A stretch of 64,000 nt of DNA from Nitrobacter sp035546855 (GCA_035546855.1 DASZVY010000060.1:1-64000); one strand, 5' to 3'. Positions 45,240-54,601 are shown, counted from the first letter of the stretch. The notes: generated by a model from the sequence alone, not told the origin. Numbers and translations: made by a program.

Positions 45240-46034
45240 ATGAAATTGTGTTGCATCAACATCAATGCTGCCGAGACGTCGCAGGCGTTTCTTCCGGTCC
45301 TGTGCCGCGACATCGAATTGGCGAAACAGCCTGGCACCGAAATAGTAGTCGAAAGCGTCACGCCCGGCCTTCAAAGAGCCCTCGATGTCAACAGCGCCTA
45401 TTTTTCGCTCCTCAATAAGGCCAGCATCGTCGATGCGGCGATCCGAGCCTCGCGAAGCTGCGACGCGATTGTCGTGATCTGTTTCCTTGATCCGGCGCTG
45501 ACCGAGGCGCGTGAGATGGTGGATGTGCCGGTGGTCGGCCTTGCAGAGGCCAGCACGCTCCTAGCCTGCCAGATCGGCCGCAAGTTTGCGATCGTGACGC
45601 TCGACGAACCGAAAATGATCGTCGAGATCGAACGTAATCTCGGTCTGCTTGGCCTGGAGGATCGAGCGACCCGCGATCCCGTGATCCCGATCGACATTCC
45701 ATCGCAGGACTGGTTGAAGCGCGGCATGGATAATCCTGCGCTCGTCGCGGACGCCGTCGACAGGGCGGCTCGCAAAGGCCTCGCGAATGGCGCCGACGTC
45801 ATTATCGTAGGCTGCGCAGGCATGGCGCCGCTTGCAAGTCTCGGCGGCCTCACGCAGATCGGGAATGCTCGGGTTCCGATCATCGATTGCGTTCAGGCCG
45901 GTATCAAGATGGCCGAATTTAGGGTCGAACTGATGAAAAGACCCGGCTGGCCTGCGATTAGCCGCGGCGGGATCTATGCCGCGCCGGATGAGCGGGATAT
46001 CGAGCGAGTCCGGTCGACCTTCGGCCGCGAATAG
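45240..46034 (+). CDS. Asp/Glu/hydantoin racemase superfamily protein
   Basis: The 264-residue product shows the two-cysteine pattern of this superfamily: 'DAIVVICFLDPAL' and 'ADVIIVGCAGM', each expected to supply an acid/base cysteine, plus 'VVGLAEAS' and 'IPIDI'. Members include hydantoin racemase, maleate isomerase, and arylmalonate decarboxylase. In a catabolic operon an isomerase or decarboxylase acting on a dicarboxylic intermediate is as likely as racemisation. Last gene of operon A; convergent with the substrate-binding protein gene 56 bp away. Confidence 0.82.
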   Translation: MKLCCININAAETSQAFLPVLCRDIELAKQPGTEIVVESVTPGLQRALDVNSAYFSLLNKASIVDAAIRASRSCDAIVVICFLDPALTEAREMVDVPVVGLAEASTLLACQIGRKFAIVTLDEPKMIVEIERNLGLLGLEDRATRDPVIPIDIPSQDWLKRGMDNPALVADAVDRAARKGLANGADVIIVGCAGMAPLASLGGLTQIGNARVPIIDCVQAGIKMAEFRVELMKRPGWPAISRGGIYAAPDERDIERVRSTFGRE

Positions 46035-46090
46035 AATTGCCGGACCAGCTTTCGCCGGCCCGGCATCCCCGGTTTCACGTCATCGCGAGC

Positions 46091-47311
46091 CTAGTTCTTC
46101 ACGGCGTTCTTCTTCACGAGCGGACAGCGTGATTGCGAGAGCGGCTGGAACGCTTCCTCGGCCGGCACCGTTCCGATCAGCTTGTAGTAATCCCATCGGC
46201 CTTTCGATTCGGATGGCTTTTTGACCTGGAACAAATACATATCGTGGACCATGCGGCCGTCTTCACGAATCCGGCCGTGCTTCGCGAACATGTCGTTGAT
46301 CGGCATCTCCTTCATCTTTTTCATGACAGCATCGGAATTGGTCGTGCCAGCGGCTTTTACCGCCTTAAGATAGTGCAGCACGGATGAATAGACCGAAGCC
46401 TGGGGCGCGGTGGGAGCTCGCTTGGTGCGTTCCATGAAGCGCTTTGAGAATGCTCTGGTCTCGTCGTTCATGTCCCAATAGAAGGCATCGGCGAAGACAA
46501 GCCCCTGCGCCGTTTCAAGGCCAAGGGAATCGACGTCCGTCAGATACAAAAGCATTGGTGAGAGGGTTTGCCCGCCTTTCACGATACCGAACTCGGCGGC
46601 CTGCTTGATGGCGTTGATCGTATCGCCACCGGCGTTGGCGAGTCCGATTACTTTGGCCTTGGACGCCTGCGCTTGTAGCAGGAACGAGGAAAAGTCCGAT
46701 GTATTGAGAGGATGATGAACGCCTCCCAGGACCTTTCCTCCTGATTTCACGATCACGTCGGTAGCATCGCGCACCATTTCTCGTCCGAATGCATAATCGG
46801 CGCTGAGAAAGAACCAGGTATCGAGACCTTTCTCGACAGCGGCGCGGGCGGTGACATGAGCCTGCGAATAGGTATCGTAGGCCCAATGAACGCTGTAAGG
46901 AAAGCAGGCCTCGTTGGTGATCCGGACCGCACCCGGACCACTATACATGATGATCTTCTTGCGTTCCTTCGCAATCTCGCCGGCTGCAAGAGCGGTCGCG
47001 GACCCTGCGACGTCGATGATGGCTTCGACCCCCTGATTGTCCAGCATATCACGGGCGATGTTGGAGGCGAGATCAGCCTTGTTGAGATGATCGGCCGCAA
47101 CGATCTCGATTTTCCGGCCCAGAACCTCGCCGCCGAAATCTTCGGCCGCCATTTTGGCGGCGGTTACGCTTCCCGTTCCCGTGATGTCGGCGTACAGGCT
47201 CGACATGTCGAGGATGGCGCCGAGCTTGAGCGGCGGCTTGGTTTGAGCCGCTGCTGGCGTGGCGCAGATCAGCGCCGAAAACAGATATCCCATCAGTGTG
47301 TATTTTTTCAT
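46091..47311 (-). CDS. ABC transporter substrate-binding protein, branched-chain amino acid type
   Basis: The 406-residue periplasmic receptor starts with a signal peptide ('MGYLFSALICATPAAAQ', cut after AAA/Q). The mature part has the LivK-type layout: 'LKLGAILDMSSLYADITG', 'KIEIVAADHLNKADLASN', 'GVEAIIDVAGSATALAAGE' and 'DTWFFLSADYAFGREMV'. In this environment members often bind aromatic or other organic acids, not amino acids. No permease genes flank it; the only ABC set is the one at 56968-60303. Downstream-most gene of operon B. Confidence 0.9.
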   Translation of the reverse strand: MKKYTLMGYLFSALICATPAAAQTKPPLKLGAILDMSSLYADITGTGSVTAAKMAAEDFGGEVLGRKIEIVAADHLNKADLASNIARDMLDNQGVEAIIDVAGSATALAAGEIAKERKKIIMYSGPGAVRITNEACFPYSVHWAYDTYSQAHVTARAAVEKGLDTWFFLSADYAFGREMVRDATDVIVKSGGKVLGGVHHPLNTSDFSSFLLQAQASKAKVIGLANAGGDTINAIKQAAEFGIVKGGQTLSPMLLYLTDVDSLGLETAQGLVFADAFYWDMNDETRAFSKRFMERTKRAPTAPQASVYSSVLHYLKAVKAAGTTNSDAVMKKMKEMPINDMFAKHGRIREDGRMVHDMYLFQVKKPSESKGRWDYYKLIGTVPAEEAFQPLSQSRCPLVKKNAVKN

Positions 47312-47344
47312 TTTACTTCCTCCCTCTGTGCTGTCTTGGATTGG

Positions 47345-48400
47345 CTATGCCCCTCTCGTCGAAAATCGCAGTGTCGTGCCGTCATCGATCGTAGCGAGAC
47401 GGTTTCGACGGAGCAGGTAGTTGATGTGCGCAATGACTTCGCCGGCAGCGAAACCCATTTGATGAGCATCCTCCAATGGCCGGTCGAAGACTGTGTCGAT
47501 CAACTCGACGGCGGCCTTGGGCGAGCGTTGGCATGACTGCTCGATCATCAAGCACCGCGTTTCGTGGTGATGGATCAACTGATCGATGCGCTGCTTCAGG
47601 CCGACGAACGGCAGGCCATGGCCAGGAAGTACCAGAACGTCATCGGGAATCGTTGCGGCGATCTCGTGCAGCGATTGCAAATATTCCCCTAACGAGTCGG
47701 CGTGAGGTTCGACCGCCCAGACACTGATGTTCGGCGAGATCTTGCTGAGCACCTGGTCAGCGGAGAGAAACAGCCGGTCATCCGGACAATGCAACATGAC
47801 CTGATCGAATGCGTGACCTCCTCCGGTGAGGACGTCGAACCGCCGCGAACCGATTTCGATCGCGTCGCCTCCGACCAGCCGGACGTAGCTTGGCGGAAGA
47901 CTCGAAACTTTCTTCAGATAGTCTTGTCCGCGCCCGAGAAGCTGATCGGTCATGGTTTCATCCATGCCGTGCAAGCGGAAAAACATGCGCTGCTCCGCCT
48001 GCCGGTCCGCCTTCTCAAGGTCCTGGCGATAGGCGGCCTGAAGATACTCCTCTCGGGTCATCCATAGCGTGCAGCCAAATCGCCGAACCATCCATCCGGC
48101 CATGCCGACGTGGTCAGGGTGCGCATGGGTAACGATCAGGCGTGTCACCTTGACCGATGCAAGCGGCCCGGCAAAAAGGTCTTCCCATGCTGCGGCCGTC
48201 GCCTCGTTACCGAAGCCGGCATCGATCATCGTCCAGCCGTCGTGTTCCTCGAGCAAGTAGATGTTGACGTGATTGAGGCGGAACGGAAGCTTGAGACGAG
48301 CCCAGAGCAGGCCTGGTCGAAGTTCAATCACTTCGCTGGCGGACGGCGGGGACTGCCATGGAAATTGAATAGTGTGGGTTCCGTCGATGGTGGCCTTCAT
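47345..48400 (-). CDS. Metallo-beta-lactamase-fold hydrolase
   Basis: A 351-residue enzyme with the metal motif 'THAHPDHVGMAG' (HxHxDH) and a following His in 'GGGHAFDQVMLH' and Asp in 'LFLSADQVL'. 'VLPGHGLPFVGL' supplies the last histidine. An N-terminal 'INYLLEEHDGWTMIDAGFG'-like segment ('VNIYLLEEHDGWTMIDAG') places it in the glyoxalase-II-like thioesterase/lactonase branch. Possible role: a CoA thioesterase or lactonase. It follows the CoA-transferase gene by 82 bp. Confidence 0.88.
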   Translation of the reverse strand: MKATIDGTHTIQFPWQSPPSASEVIELRPGLLWARLKLPFRLNHVNIYLLEEHDGWTMIDAGFGNEATAAAWEDLFAGPLASVKVTRLIVTHAHPDHVGMAGWMVRRFGCTLWMTREEYLQAAYRQDLEKADRQAEQRMFFRLHGMDETMTDQLLGRGQDYLKKVSSLPPSYVRLVGGDAIEIGSRRFDVLTGGGHAFDQVMLHCPDDRLFLSADQVLSKISPNISVWAVEPHADSLGEYLQSLHEIAATIPDDVLVLPGHGLPFVGLKQRIDQLIHHHETRCLMIEQSCQRSPKAAVELIDTVFDRPLEDAHQMGFAAGEVIAHINYLLRRNRLATIDDGTTLRFSTRGA

Positions 48401-48482
48401 CGGTCAGCTCTCAGGCTTGCAACTGTCACGTCAGTGCGTGCCGATCGCCGCGTGCTTGTTCTATATGGAGTAGTGTTTTTCA

Positions 48483-49685
48483 CTACACGACACCGCGCTG
48501 CCTGAGATCGTCGATGGATGATTGTGTGTAACCAAGTTCGGCGAGTAGGGGGCACGTATCGGCACCAAGCGCCGGTGCAGGGCGTAAAGGCGGAGCAGGG
48601 GTACCGCCGAGCTTAGGATGAGGCGCAGGCATGATAAGTCGTCCGATCCGCGGATGGTCGACAGTCGCTATGCTGCCGCGCGCGGCGTATTGCGGATCCT
48701 CCACGATCTCGGCGGCCGAATAGACCAGCGAGAATGCCAGCCCGTGCTTTTCGAGCAGCTCTATGATGGTTGTTACCGGAGCGCTCCTGATCCATTCGGC
48801 GACGATCGAATTTATTTCGCGGATATTATTCCAGCGCTGGATGTGGGTCGCGAAGCGCGGATCTTGGATTAGATCGGACCGCTGCATCGCGTCGCACAGG
48901 CGCTGAAACACGCTGTTCGAGGAGACAGTGAGAACGAGGTAGCGGCCGTCGTTGGTCTCGAAATGATCGCCGGGCGCGGCTGCGAAATGCATATTGCCTT
49001 GCCGCTTGCGCGCCACGCCCAGTTTGTCGAAAGCCGTCACCATAATATCGGTGAAACGGAAAACGGATTCGTATAGCGAGGTGTCGATATGCTGGCCGGT
49101 ACCTTCTTTTGCGTCGCGGTGATACAGCGCGATCAGGACAGCGAATGCGCCCATAAGGGCTGACTGATAGTCTGCAACTGCTGTTCCGGGTCGCAACGGC
49201 GGTCCGTCGCCCTGACCGGTGACGTGCAGCAGGCCCGAGAACGCCAGCCCAATGCGATCATACGCCGCGCGGGGAGCGTAGGGGCCGGTTTGCCCGTAAC
49301 CAGAGATGCTGAGCATGATGAGCTTGGGATTGACCGCGCGGAGCCGCTCATAATCCAGCCCCCATCGGGCCATCGTTCCCGGCCGGAAGTTCTCAACCAG
49401 AACGTCCGCATGGGTGACCATTTTCCGCAAAATGTCCTGTCCTTCGGAAGCCCGCAGGTTGAGTGTCACGGATCGCTTGTTGCGGCCCTCGACATTCCAC
49501 CACAGGCCTTCGCCCTCAAATTGCGCCCCGTTCTGCCTGATCGGATCGCCGCCCTGAGGCTGCTCGACTTTGATGACGTCGGCACCGAAATCGCCGAGTA
49601 GCGTCGCGGCAACCGGACCGGCGATCATTGTTCCCAGATCGAGAACCCGGATGCCGTGCAAGGGGCCCAAGGTTTCCGTGCTCAT
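48483..49685 (-). CDS. CaiB/BaiF (class III) CoA-transferase
   Basis: A 400-residue formyl-CoA-transferase-type enzyme: 'GIRVLDLGTMIAGPVAATLLGDFGADVIKVEQP' is spread across the N-terminal Rossmann region, 'VLVENFRPGTMARWGLDY' follows, and 'AVADYQSALMGAFA' holds the catalytic aspartate. It would exchange CoA between acyl-CoA and a carboxylate. ATG 49685 overlaps the preceding stop (ATGA), which decides the start, and so forms a tight operon with the OB-fold and thiolase-like genes. Confidence 0.92.
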   Translation of the reverse strand: MSTETLGPLHGIRVLDLGTMIAGPVAATLLGDFGADVIKVEQPQGGDPIRQNGAQFEGEGLWWNVEGRNKRSVTLNLRASEGQDILRKMVTHADVLVENFRPGTMARWGLDYERLRAVNPKLIMLSISGYGQTGPYAPRAAYDRIGLAFSGLLHVTGQGDGPPLRPGTAVADYQSALMGAFAVLIALYHRDAKEGTGQHIDTSLYESVFRFTDIMVTAFDKLGVARKRQGNMHFAAAPGDHFETNDGRYLVLTVSSNSVFQRLCDAMQRSDLIQDPRFATHIQRWNNIREINSIVAEWIRSAPVTTIIELLEKHGLAFSLVYSAAEIVEDPQYAARGSIATVDHPRIGRLIMPAPHPKLGGTPAPPLRPAPALGADTCPLLAELGYTQSSIDDLRQRGVV

Positions 49686-50119
49686 AGACTGTCCCCTTTC
49701 GCGTGGGGACAAAATCTCGGCACGAACATGCCTTCTCCGATGTCATCCCACCACAACTCAACTTTCATGCCGATGCTAACTGCGGAGGGATCGCAATCCG
49801 TCAGGTTTGATACCAGGCGCACACCGGGAAGCCCGGGAAACACGATAACAGCGCCAATGTAGGGGAGGCGCCCGGTGACGGCCGCGTGACTCGCGTGATG
49901 GATGACGTTGTAGGTGTAGACTTCGGCTTCGGCCGGCGCCTCACTCCATGTGACCTTGGTGGAATGGCACTTGGGGCAGACGGGCGTCGGAGGATGGCGC
50001 GGCGTGTCGCATTCGGCGCATGTCTGAAACGCCAGCTTGCGCTGGCTGCAGCAATCCCAGAATCCCGCATCGTCCATGTTTGGCGTGGGGCGTGGCATGG
50101 TGTCCGGAAAATAGGCCAT
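49682..50119 (-). CDS. Zn-ribbon/OB-fold (DUF35) acyl-CoA-associated protein
   Basis: The 145-residue product has an N-terminal rubredoxin-like zinc ribbon with four cysteines ('CAECDTPRHPPTPVCPKCH') and an OB fold (about residues 60-135). DUF35 proteins pair with thiolase-like enzymes: in steroid side-chain degradation, Ltp2 with a DUF35 partner cleaves a beta-hydroxyacyl-CoA by retro-aldol reaction. Its start overlaps the thiolase-like stop (TAATG), in accord with a paired subunit. Confidence 0.9.
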   Translation of the reverse strand: MAYFPDTMPRPTPNMDDAGFWDCCSQRKLAFQTCAECDTPRHPPTPVCPKCHSTKVTWSEAPAEAEVYTYNVIHHASHAAVTGRLPYIGAVIVFPGLPGVRLVSNLTDCDPSAVSIGMKVELWWDDIGEGMFVPRFCPHAKGDSL

Positions 50120-51339
50120 TATTGTCGTCCCAGGATGATGGCGCTGGTCGGCGACACGCCGAGGCCGCCGGTCACAAGGCAGGTTTCAGCATCGTTGACC
50201 TGCGAAGTGGATTGCCCGCGTAGTTGCCTAACGCCCTCGATCACGAGGTTCATGCCGTGCACATAGGCTTCGGACAATTGCCCGCCCGACGTGTTGATCG
50301 GCAGCTTCCCGTCAGGCCACCGGATCGCGCCGCTCGCGACGAATTCACCGCTTTCGCCGCGCCCGCAGAATCCGAAATCCTCCAGAGCCATCAGAACCAG
50401 CCCTGAGAAATGGTCGTAGATTTGCGCGACGTCGATATCCTTCGGCTCGAGTCCGGCAGCATGGAACAGTTCGCGCGCGAGATATCGGCTGTTGGTTGAT
50501 GCGTAGTCTTCGTCCGGCATATTGTGGCCGGACAGAAGACCGCTACCCCATCCCGGTCCGCTGCCGTGCGCCGCGGCCAGAATATCGACAGCCGGAGAGG
50601 CGAGATCGCGCGCTCGCTCACGCGTCGTGATGACGACGGCGCAGGCGCCATCGGTTTCGAGGCAGCAGTCATACAAACGGAACGGCTCGGCGATCCATCG
50701 CGATGCGAAATACTGCTCATACGTTAGTGGACGTGCATGCATTACGGCGTTCGGATTGCGATTCGCATTGGCGCGGGCATTCAATGCGATCTCCGCCATA
50801 TGCTCGATAGTGATCGGATAGAGATGCATGAAACGGCGCATCGCCAGCGAGAGCATCTGCGATGGCGCGAATAGGCCGAACGGATCAACGAAGTTTCCGT
50901 TGACGCGCCCTTGTCCGAAACGTCCGAAGCGCCTGCTCTGTCCCTGGCACAACCCGCGATAGGCTACCACAACATTGGCCCGGGCGGATTCGATCGCGGC
51001 GCATGCCATTGAGATCGCGCCGCATGTGCCTCCGCCGCCGCCTCCCCAGATCATGCCTGAAAGCCGAAGGCGCGGAATGCCGAGCGCGACCTGCATCAGC
51101 GGTGCATCATTTGCGTCGTTCGAGAAGGACGTAAGCCCATCGACTTCGGCTGGCGACAGGCCAGCGTCGGCAAGCGCTGCAAGAATGGCCTCCGCCGTAA
51201 CTTGAAATTGGCTGCGGTTTTGGATCCCGCCCCACTTGGTGAATTCACTCTGACCGACGCCGACAATGCAGCATCGGCCTGTGCGCTGGGTCGCAGATAA
51301 CAACGGAGGACCTCCCTGATGGCGATCTTGGTATTGCAT
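50119..51339 (-). CDS. Thiolase-like protein (Ltp2/SCP2-thiolase family)
   Basis: A 406-residue thiolase-fold enzyme: 'CIVGVGQSEFTKWG', 'EAILAALADAGLSPAEVDG', a glycine-rich loop 'GGGGGGTCGAISMA' and C-terminal 'KLPINTSGGQLSEAYVHG' with the family's N-x-x-G-G. The usual C-x-S/T-G nucleophile elbow is not evident, as in the lipid-transfer-protein-like branch that acts as aldolase with a DUF35 partner. ATG 51339 is chosen; the frame is open upstream but without a family match. First gene of operon B, divergent from the ferredoxin reductase gene with 78 bp between. Confidence 0.87.
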   Translation of the reverse strand: MQYQDRHQGGPPLLSATQRTGRCCIVGVGQSEFTKWGGIQNRSQFQVTAEAILAALADAGLSPAEVDGLTSFSNDANDAPLMQVALGIPRLRLSGMIWGGGGGGTCGAISMACAAIESARANVVVAYRGLCQGQSRRFGRFGQGRVNGNFVDPFGLFAPSQMLSLAMRRFMHLYPITIEHMAEIALNARANANRNPNAVMHARPLTYEQYFASRWIAEPFRLYDCCLETDGACAVVITTRERARDLASPAVDILAAAHGSGPGWGSGLLSGHNMPDEDYASTNSRYLARELFHAAGLEPKDIDVAQIYDHFSGLVLMALEDFGFCGRGESGEFVASGAIRWPDGKLPINTSGGQLSEAYVHGMNLVIEGVRQLRGQSTSQVNDAETCLVTGGLGVSPTSAIILGRQ

Positions 51340-51417
51340 AACTGAAATGCTGATGCAATATGGGGGTCCTCGAGCCCAGAGATTCTGGGTCTCCCCAACC
51401 GCAATGGAGTATGTCTC

Positions 51418-52659
51418 GTGAATGCCTCCGCGGGCCTCGTCGTGATCGGCGCCGGTCAGGCTGCGTTCCAGCTCGCGGCGTCTGCCCGCGCCGCGGGGTA
51501 TCAGGAGCGCATCATCCTTGTCGGAGCGGAACGCGAACTGCCGTATCAGCGGCCACCCTTGTCCAAGGCATATCTTCTCGGGAAGACGACGCGGGAGGGG
51601 TTGGCATTTCGCAAACAGGAGTTCTTCGATTCCAACCGGATCGAACTTTGTCTCGGACATGTCGCCACGAAGATCGATTCGCATGACCGCGTGCTCCATG
51701 CGGGTAGCGCGCGCATCGAATTCGATCGGCTCGTGATCGCGACGGGTGCGCGAAACCGTAAGTTGCGCGACGATCTGGCTAGGCTCCGGGGCGTATTGTC
51801 GTTGCGCGATCTGGGCGATGCCGACCAACTCGCCGACGCGCTACGGCACGCGTCGCGGATCGTCGTCATCGGCGGAGGCTTTATTGGCCTCGAAGTCGCA
51901 GCGGTCGCTCGATCGCTCGGGAAAGAGGTTGTAGTTGCCGAAGCCCAGCGGCGCCTGCTTGGCCGGGCGGTCTCACCGCAGATCGCTTCCCGCATCCAGC
52001 GCCGACATGTGGAAATGGGCATCGAATTTCTGTTCCAGAGCATGGTAGCGAATATCGAAGCCGACCATGGTCGCGTGAGCGCGGTTCACTTTTCAAATGG
52101 AAGTGTGCGTCATGCCGATCTGGTGATCGTTGGAATCGGTGTTGAGGTCACCGATACGCTTGCCGCTGACGCGGGGCTTGCCGTTGGCAATGGCATCCGG
52201 GTCGATTCCTCGCTACGAACGACTAACCCGGCGATTCTCGCAATTGGCGATTGTGCGAGCTTCCCCGGCGAGGACGGCTATCTGCGCCTGGAATCGGTAC
52301 AGAACGCGGTGGACCAGGCGAGGTATGCCGCGCAGGTGATCGTCGGCGCGGCCAGTCTTTTCTATCGTGCGGTTCCTTGGTTCTGGAGCGATCAGTACGA
52401 CATGCGGCTTCAAATGGCCGGACTTTCGTCGGCCGCGGATCAATTTGTGATGCGCGGTGACGCCGAATCCGGACAGTTTTCCTTGTTCGCGTTTCGTCGA
52501 GGCCGCCTGATTGCGGTAGAGTCCGTCAATTCACCGGCAGATCACGTGATGGCTCGCAAGATGCTCGAGGGCGATTGCCGGCTATCGCCCAACGAGGCAG
52601 CTGATCGGAGTTTCGACCTGCGCTCGTTCGTCAAGAGCGGAAAGCGCGAGATAGCTTGA
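51418..52659 (+). CDS. FAD-dependent ferredoxin reductase (putidaredoxin-reductase type)
   Basis: A 413-residue flavoprotein. 'LVVIGAGQAAFQLAASAR' is the FAD Rossmann motif, 'PPLSKAYLLG' a signature of this family, 'VVIGGGFIGLEVAAVARSLG' the NADH-binding motif, and 'ILAIGDCASFP' the second FAD motif. Such enzymes pass electrons from NADH to a [2Fe-2S] ferredoxin for a P450 or dioxygenase. GTG start with GGAGT upstream. Its own partner ferredoxin is 35 bp downstream and a P450 gene is 3 kb away. Confidence 0.93.
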   Translation: MNASAGLVVIGAGQAAFQLAASARAAGYQERIILVGAERELPYQRPPLSKAYLLGKTTREGLAFRKQEFFDSNRIELCLGHVATKIDSHDRVLHAGSARIEFDRLVIATGARNRKLRDDLARLRGVLSLRDLGDADQLADALRHASRIVVIGGGFIGLEVAAVARSLGKEVVVAEAQRRLLGRAVSPQIASRIQRRHVEMGIEFLFQSMVANIEADHGRVSAVHFSNGSVRHADLVIVGIGVEVTDTLAADAGLAVGNGIRVDSSLRTTNPAILAIGDCASFPGEDGYLRLESVQNAVDQARYAAQVIVGAASLFYRAVPWFWSDQYDMRLQMAGLSSAADQFVMRGDAESGQFSLFAFRRGRLIAVESVNSPADHVMARKMLEGDCRLSPNEAADRSFDLRSFVKSGKREIA

Positions 52660-52694
52660 TAGAGCGAACCCATTTCCAAATTCGGAAGGATGCT

Positions 52695-53012
52695 ATGAAA
52701 GTCACCGTTATCAGCCAGAACGGGGAAGAACACGATGTGAGCGGATCACCCGGCGAAAAGCTGATGGAGATGATACGGGATGCGGGCTTGCAAATCGCGG
52801 CGCAGTGCGGTGGCTGTTGTTCGTGCGCGACATGTCATGTGCATGTGGCTAACGAATGGATCGACAAACTTCCGCCGGCCACCGCAGACGAGGAAGCCCT
52901 GCTTGATCTCGTCGACGATTTGCAGCCGGTTTCGAGATTGTCATGTCAGATCATTATGGCGCCTGAGTATGACGGATTGAAGGTCAAACTGGCCTCGGGA
53001 ACCGAGCTTTGA
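52695..53012 (+). CDS. [2Fe-2S] ferredoxin, adrenodoxin/putidaredoxin type
   Basis: A 105-residue ferredoxin. The cluster cysteines are in 'QCGGCCSCATCHV' (C-x5-C-x2-C) with the fourth in 'RLSCQIIM', the adrenodoxin-type arrangement. ATG 52695 has AAGGA upstream; the TTG at 52656 adds residues out of family. It should carry electrons from the reductase above to the P450. The aldehyde dehydrogenase gene begins 75 bp on. Confidence 0.93.
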   Translation: MKVTVISQNGEEHDVSGSPGEKLMEMIRDAGLQIAAQCGGCCSCATCHVHVANEWIDKLPPATADEEALLDLVDDLQPVSRLSCQIIMAPEYDGLKVKLASGTEL

Positions 53013-53087
53013 TTGTGCCCTCAGGACAAGAGGGAAGACAACAGCGCGGCGACGGTTCGCCGCATCAAGATAATTCGGGAGGCGGAT

Positions 53088-54518
53088 ATGACGGCACAAA
53101 AGAATTTCATCGGCGGCGAATGGATCGCGTCATCGCAGTCCTTGCCCGTCGTCAATCCGTCGGATGGGCAGACAATCGGACAGATCGCGCGGGGGGGAGC
53201 AGCCGAGATCGATGCCGCGGTCAGGGCCGCTCAATCCGCCATGAACGGAGAATGGGGTAGGCTCGACGCGGTATCGCGCGGGCGTCTGTTGCTGAGGCTG
53301 GCTGAATTGATCCGGCGCGATGCGGAGCGGCTTGCACGGATGGAAAGTGAGGACGTCGGCAAGCCACTGACGCTGGCGCGCGGCGACGTTACAGTCTGCG
53401 CTCGCTATTTCGAATATTACGGCGGCGCCGCTGACAAGGTGCATGGCGACACCATCCCCTTCCAGAATGGCTTCACCGTGATGACGGTGTACGAACCGCA
53501 CGGGGTCACCGGACATATCGTGCCGTGGAACTATCCGCTGCAGATGACCGGACGCTCGGTTGCGCCGGCGCTGGCGATGGGCAACGCCGTCGTGCTCAAG
53601 CCCGCGGAAGATACCTCGCTGACTGCGCTGGCGTTGGCTGCACTAACCGAGGAAGCGGGTTTCCCGAAGGGCGCCTTCAATGTGGTGACGGGACTCGGCG
53701 AGGAAGCAGGTGCGGCGCTCGCCGGGCATCCCGGCATTTCACATATCAGCTTCACGGGCTCGCGCGAGGTCGGCGTTCTGGTCCAGGCCGCAGCCGCCGA
53801 ACGAACGATTCCGGTGACGCTCGAACTGGGCGGGAAGTCGCCGCAGGTAGTGTTCGCCGATGCGCCGCTTGGGGAGGCAGCCGCCACTATCGTCAAGGCG
53901 ATCGTGCAGAATGCCGGGCAGACCTGCAGCGCAGGTTCGCGTGTGTTGATTGAGGACCGCATCTACGACGCCTTCACGTCCGATCTCGCCGCGCGGTTCA
54001 AGGCGACTCGTGTCGGCTCCGGCAGCCAGGACCTTGATCTTGGGCCTGTGGTCAACGCGAAACAGAAGTCACGTGTCGAAAGCTATCTCGACCTCGCCAG
54101 CAAGGATGGCTTGCCGATTCTCGCCCAAGGGCAATTCGGCACCAATCTCCCGCAGGACGGCTTCTATGTTAAGCCAACACTCATCGGCGACGTTCCGCCG
54201 GATCACGTGCTGGCGCAGCAGGAGATTTTCGGGCCGGTGCTGGTGGCGATCCGCGTCAAGGATGAGGAGGACGCGATTCGCATCGCCAACAACACTGAAT
54301 ACGGGCTGGCCGCTGGCGTGTGGACCAGTGACCTTGGTTGCGGACTGCGGTTGGCGCAGAAGATCAAGTCCGGCCAAGTGTTCGTCAACAATTACGGCGC
54401 CGGTGGCGGCATCGAACTTCCGTTTGGCGGCGTCAAGGGCTCCGGTCACGGGCGCGAGAAGGGCTTCGAAGCACTCTACGGCTTCGCCACCATGAAAACT
54501 GTCGCAATCAAGCATTGA
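53088..54518 (+). CDS. NAD(P)-dependent aldehyde dehydrogenase
   Basis: A 476-residue ALDH. 'GHIVPWNYPLQM' (Asn of oxyanion site), 'FTGSREVG' (cofactor), 'ELGGKSPQVVF' (catalytic Glu) and 'GQTCSAGSRV' (nucleophilic Cys), then 'EIFGPVL' and 'PFGGVKGSGHGRE' are all present. It oxidises an aldehyde to the acid; in this cluster the aldehyde could come from alcohol oxidation or retro-aldol cleavage. ATG 53088 preceded by GGGAGG decides the start. Confidence 0.94.
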   Translation: MTAQKNFIGGEWIASSQSLPVVNPSDGQTIGQIARGGAAEIDAAVRAAQSAMNGEWGRLDAVSRGRLLLRLAELIRRDAERLARMESEDVGKPLTLARGDVTVCARYFEYYGGAADKVHGDTIPFQNGFTVMTVYEPHGVTGHIVPWNYPLQMTGRSVAPALAMGNAVVLKPAEDTSLTALALAALTEEAGFPKGAFNVVTGLGEEAGAALAGHPGISHISFTGSREVGVLVQAAAAERTIPVTLELGGKSPQVVFADAPLGEAAATIVKAIVQNAGQTCSAGSRVLIEDRIYDAFTSDLAARFKATRVGSGSQDLDLGPVVNAKQKSRVESYLDLASKDGLPILAQGQFGTNLPQDGFYVKPTLIGDVPPDHVLAQQEIFGPVLVAIRVKDEEDAIRIANNTEYGLAAGVWTSDLGCGLRLAQKIKSGQVFVNNYGAGGGIELPFGGVKGSGHGREKGFEALYGFATMKTVAIKH

Positions 54519-54601
54519 TTTCGATCAGGCGTCGGATAGCGCGGTCGTCCTACTATTACAAAACTGTCGGGCATCTGCGCCACCGCCTCTTGATTTCGCC
54601 G

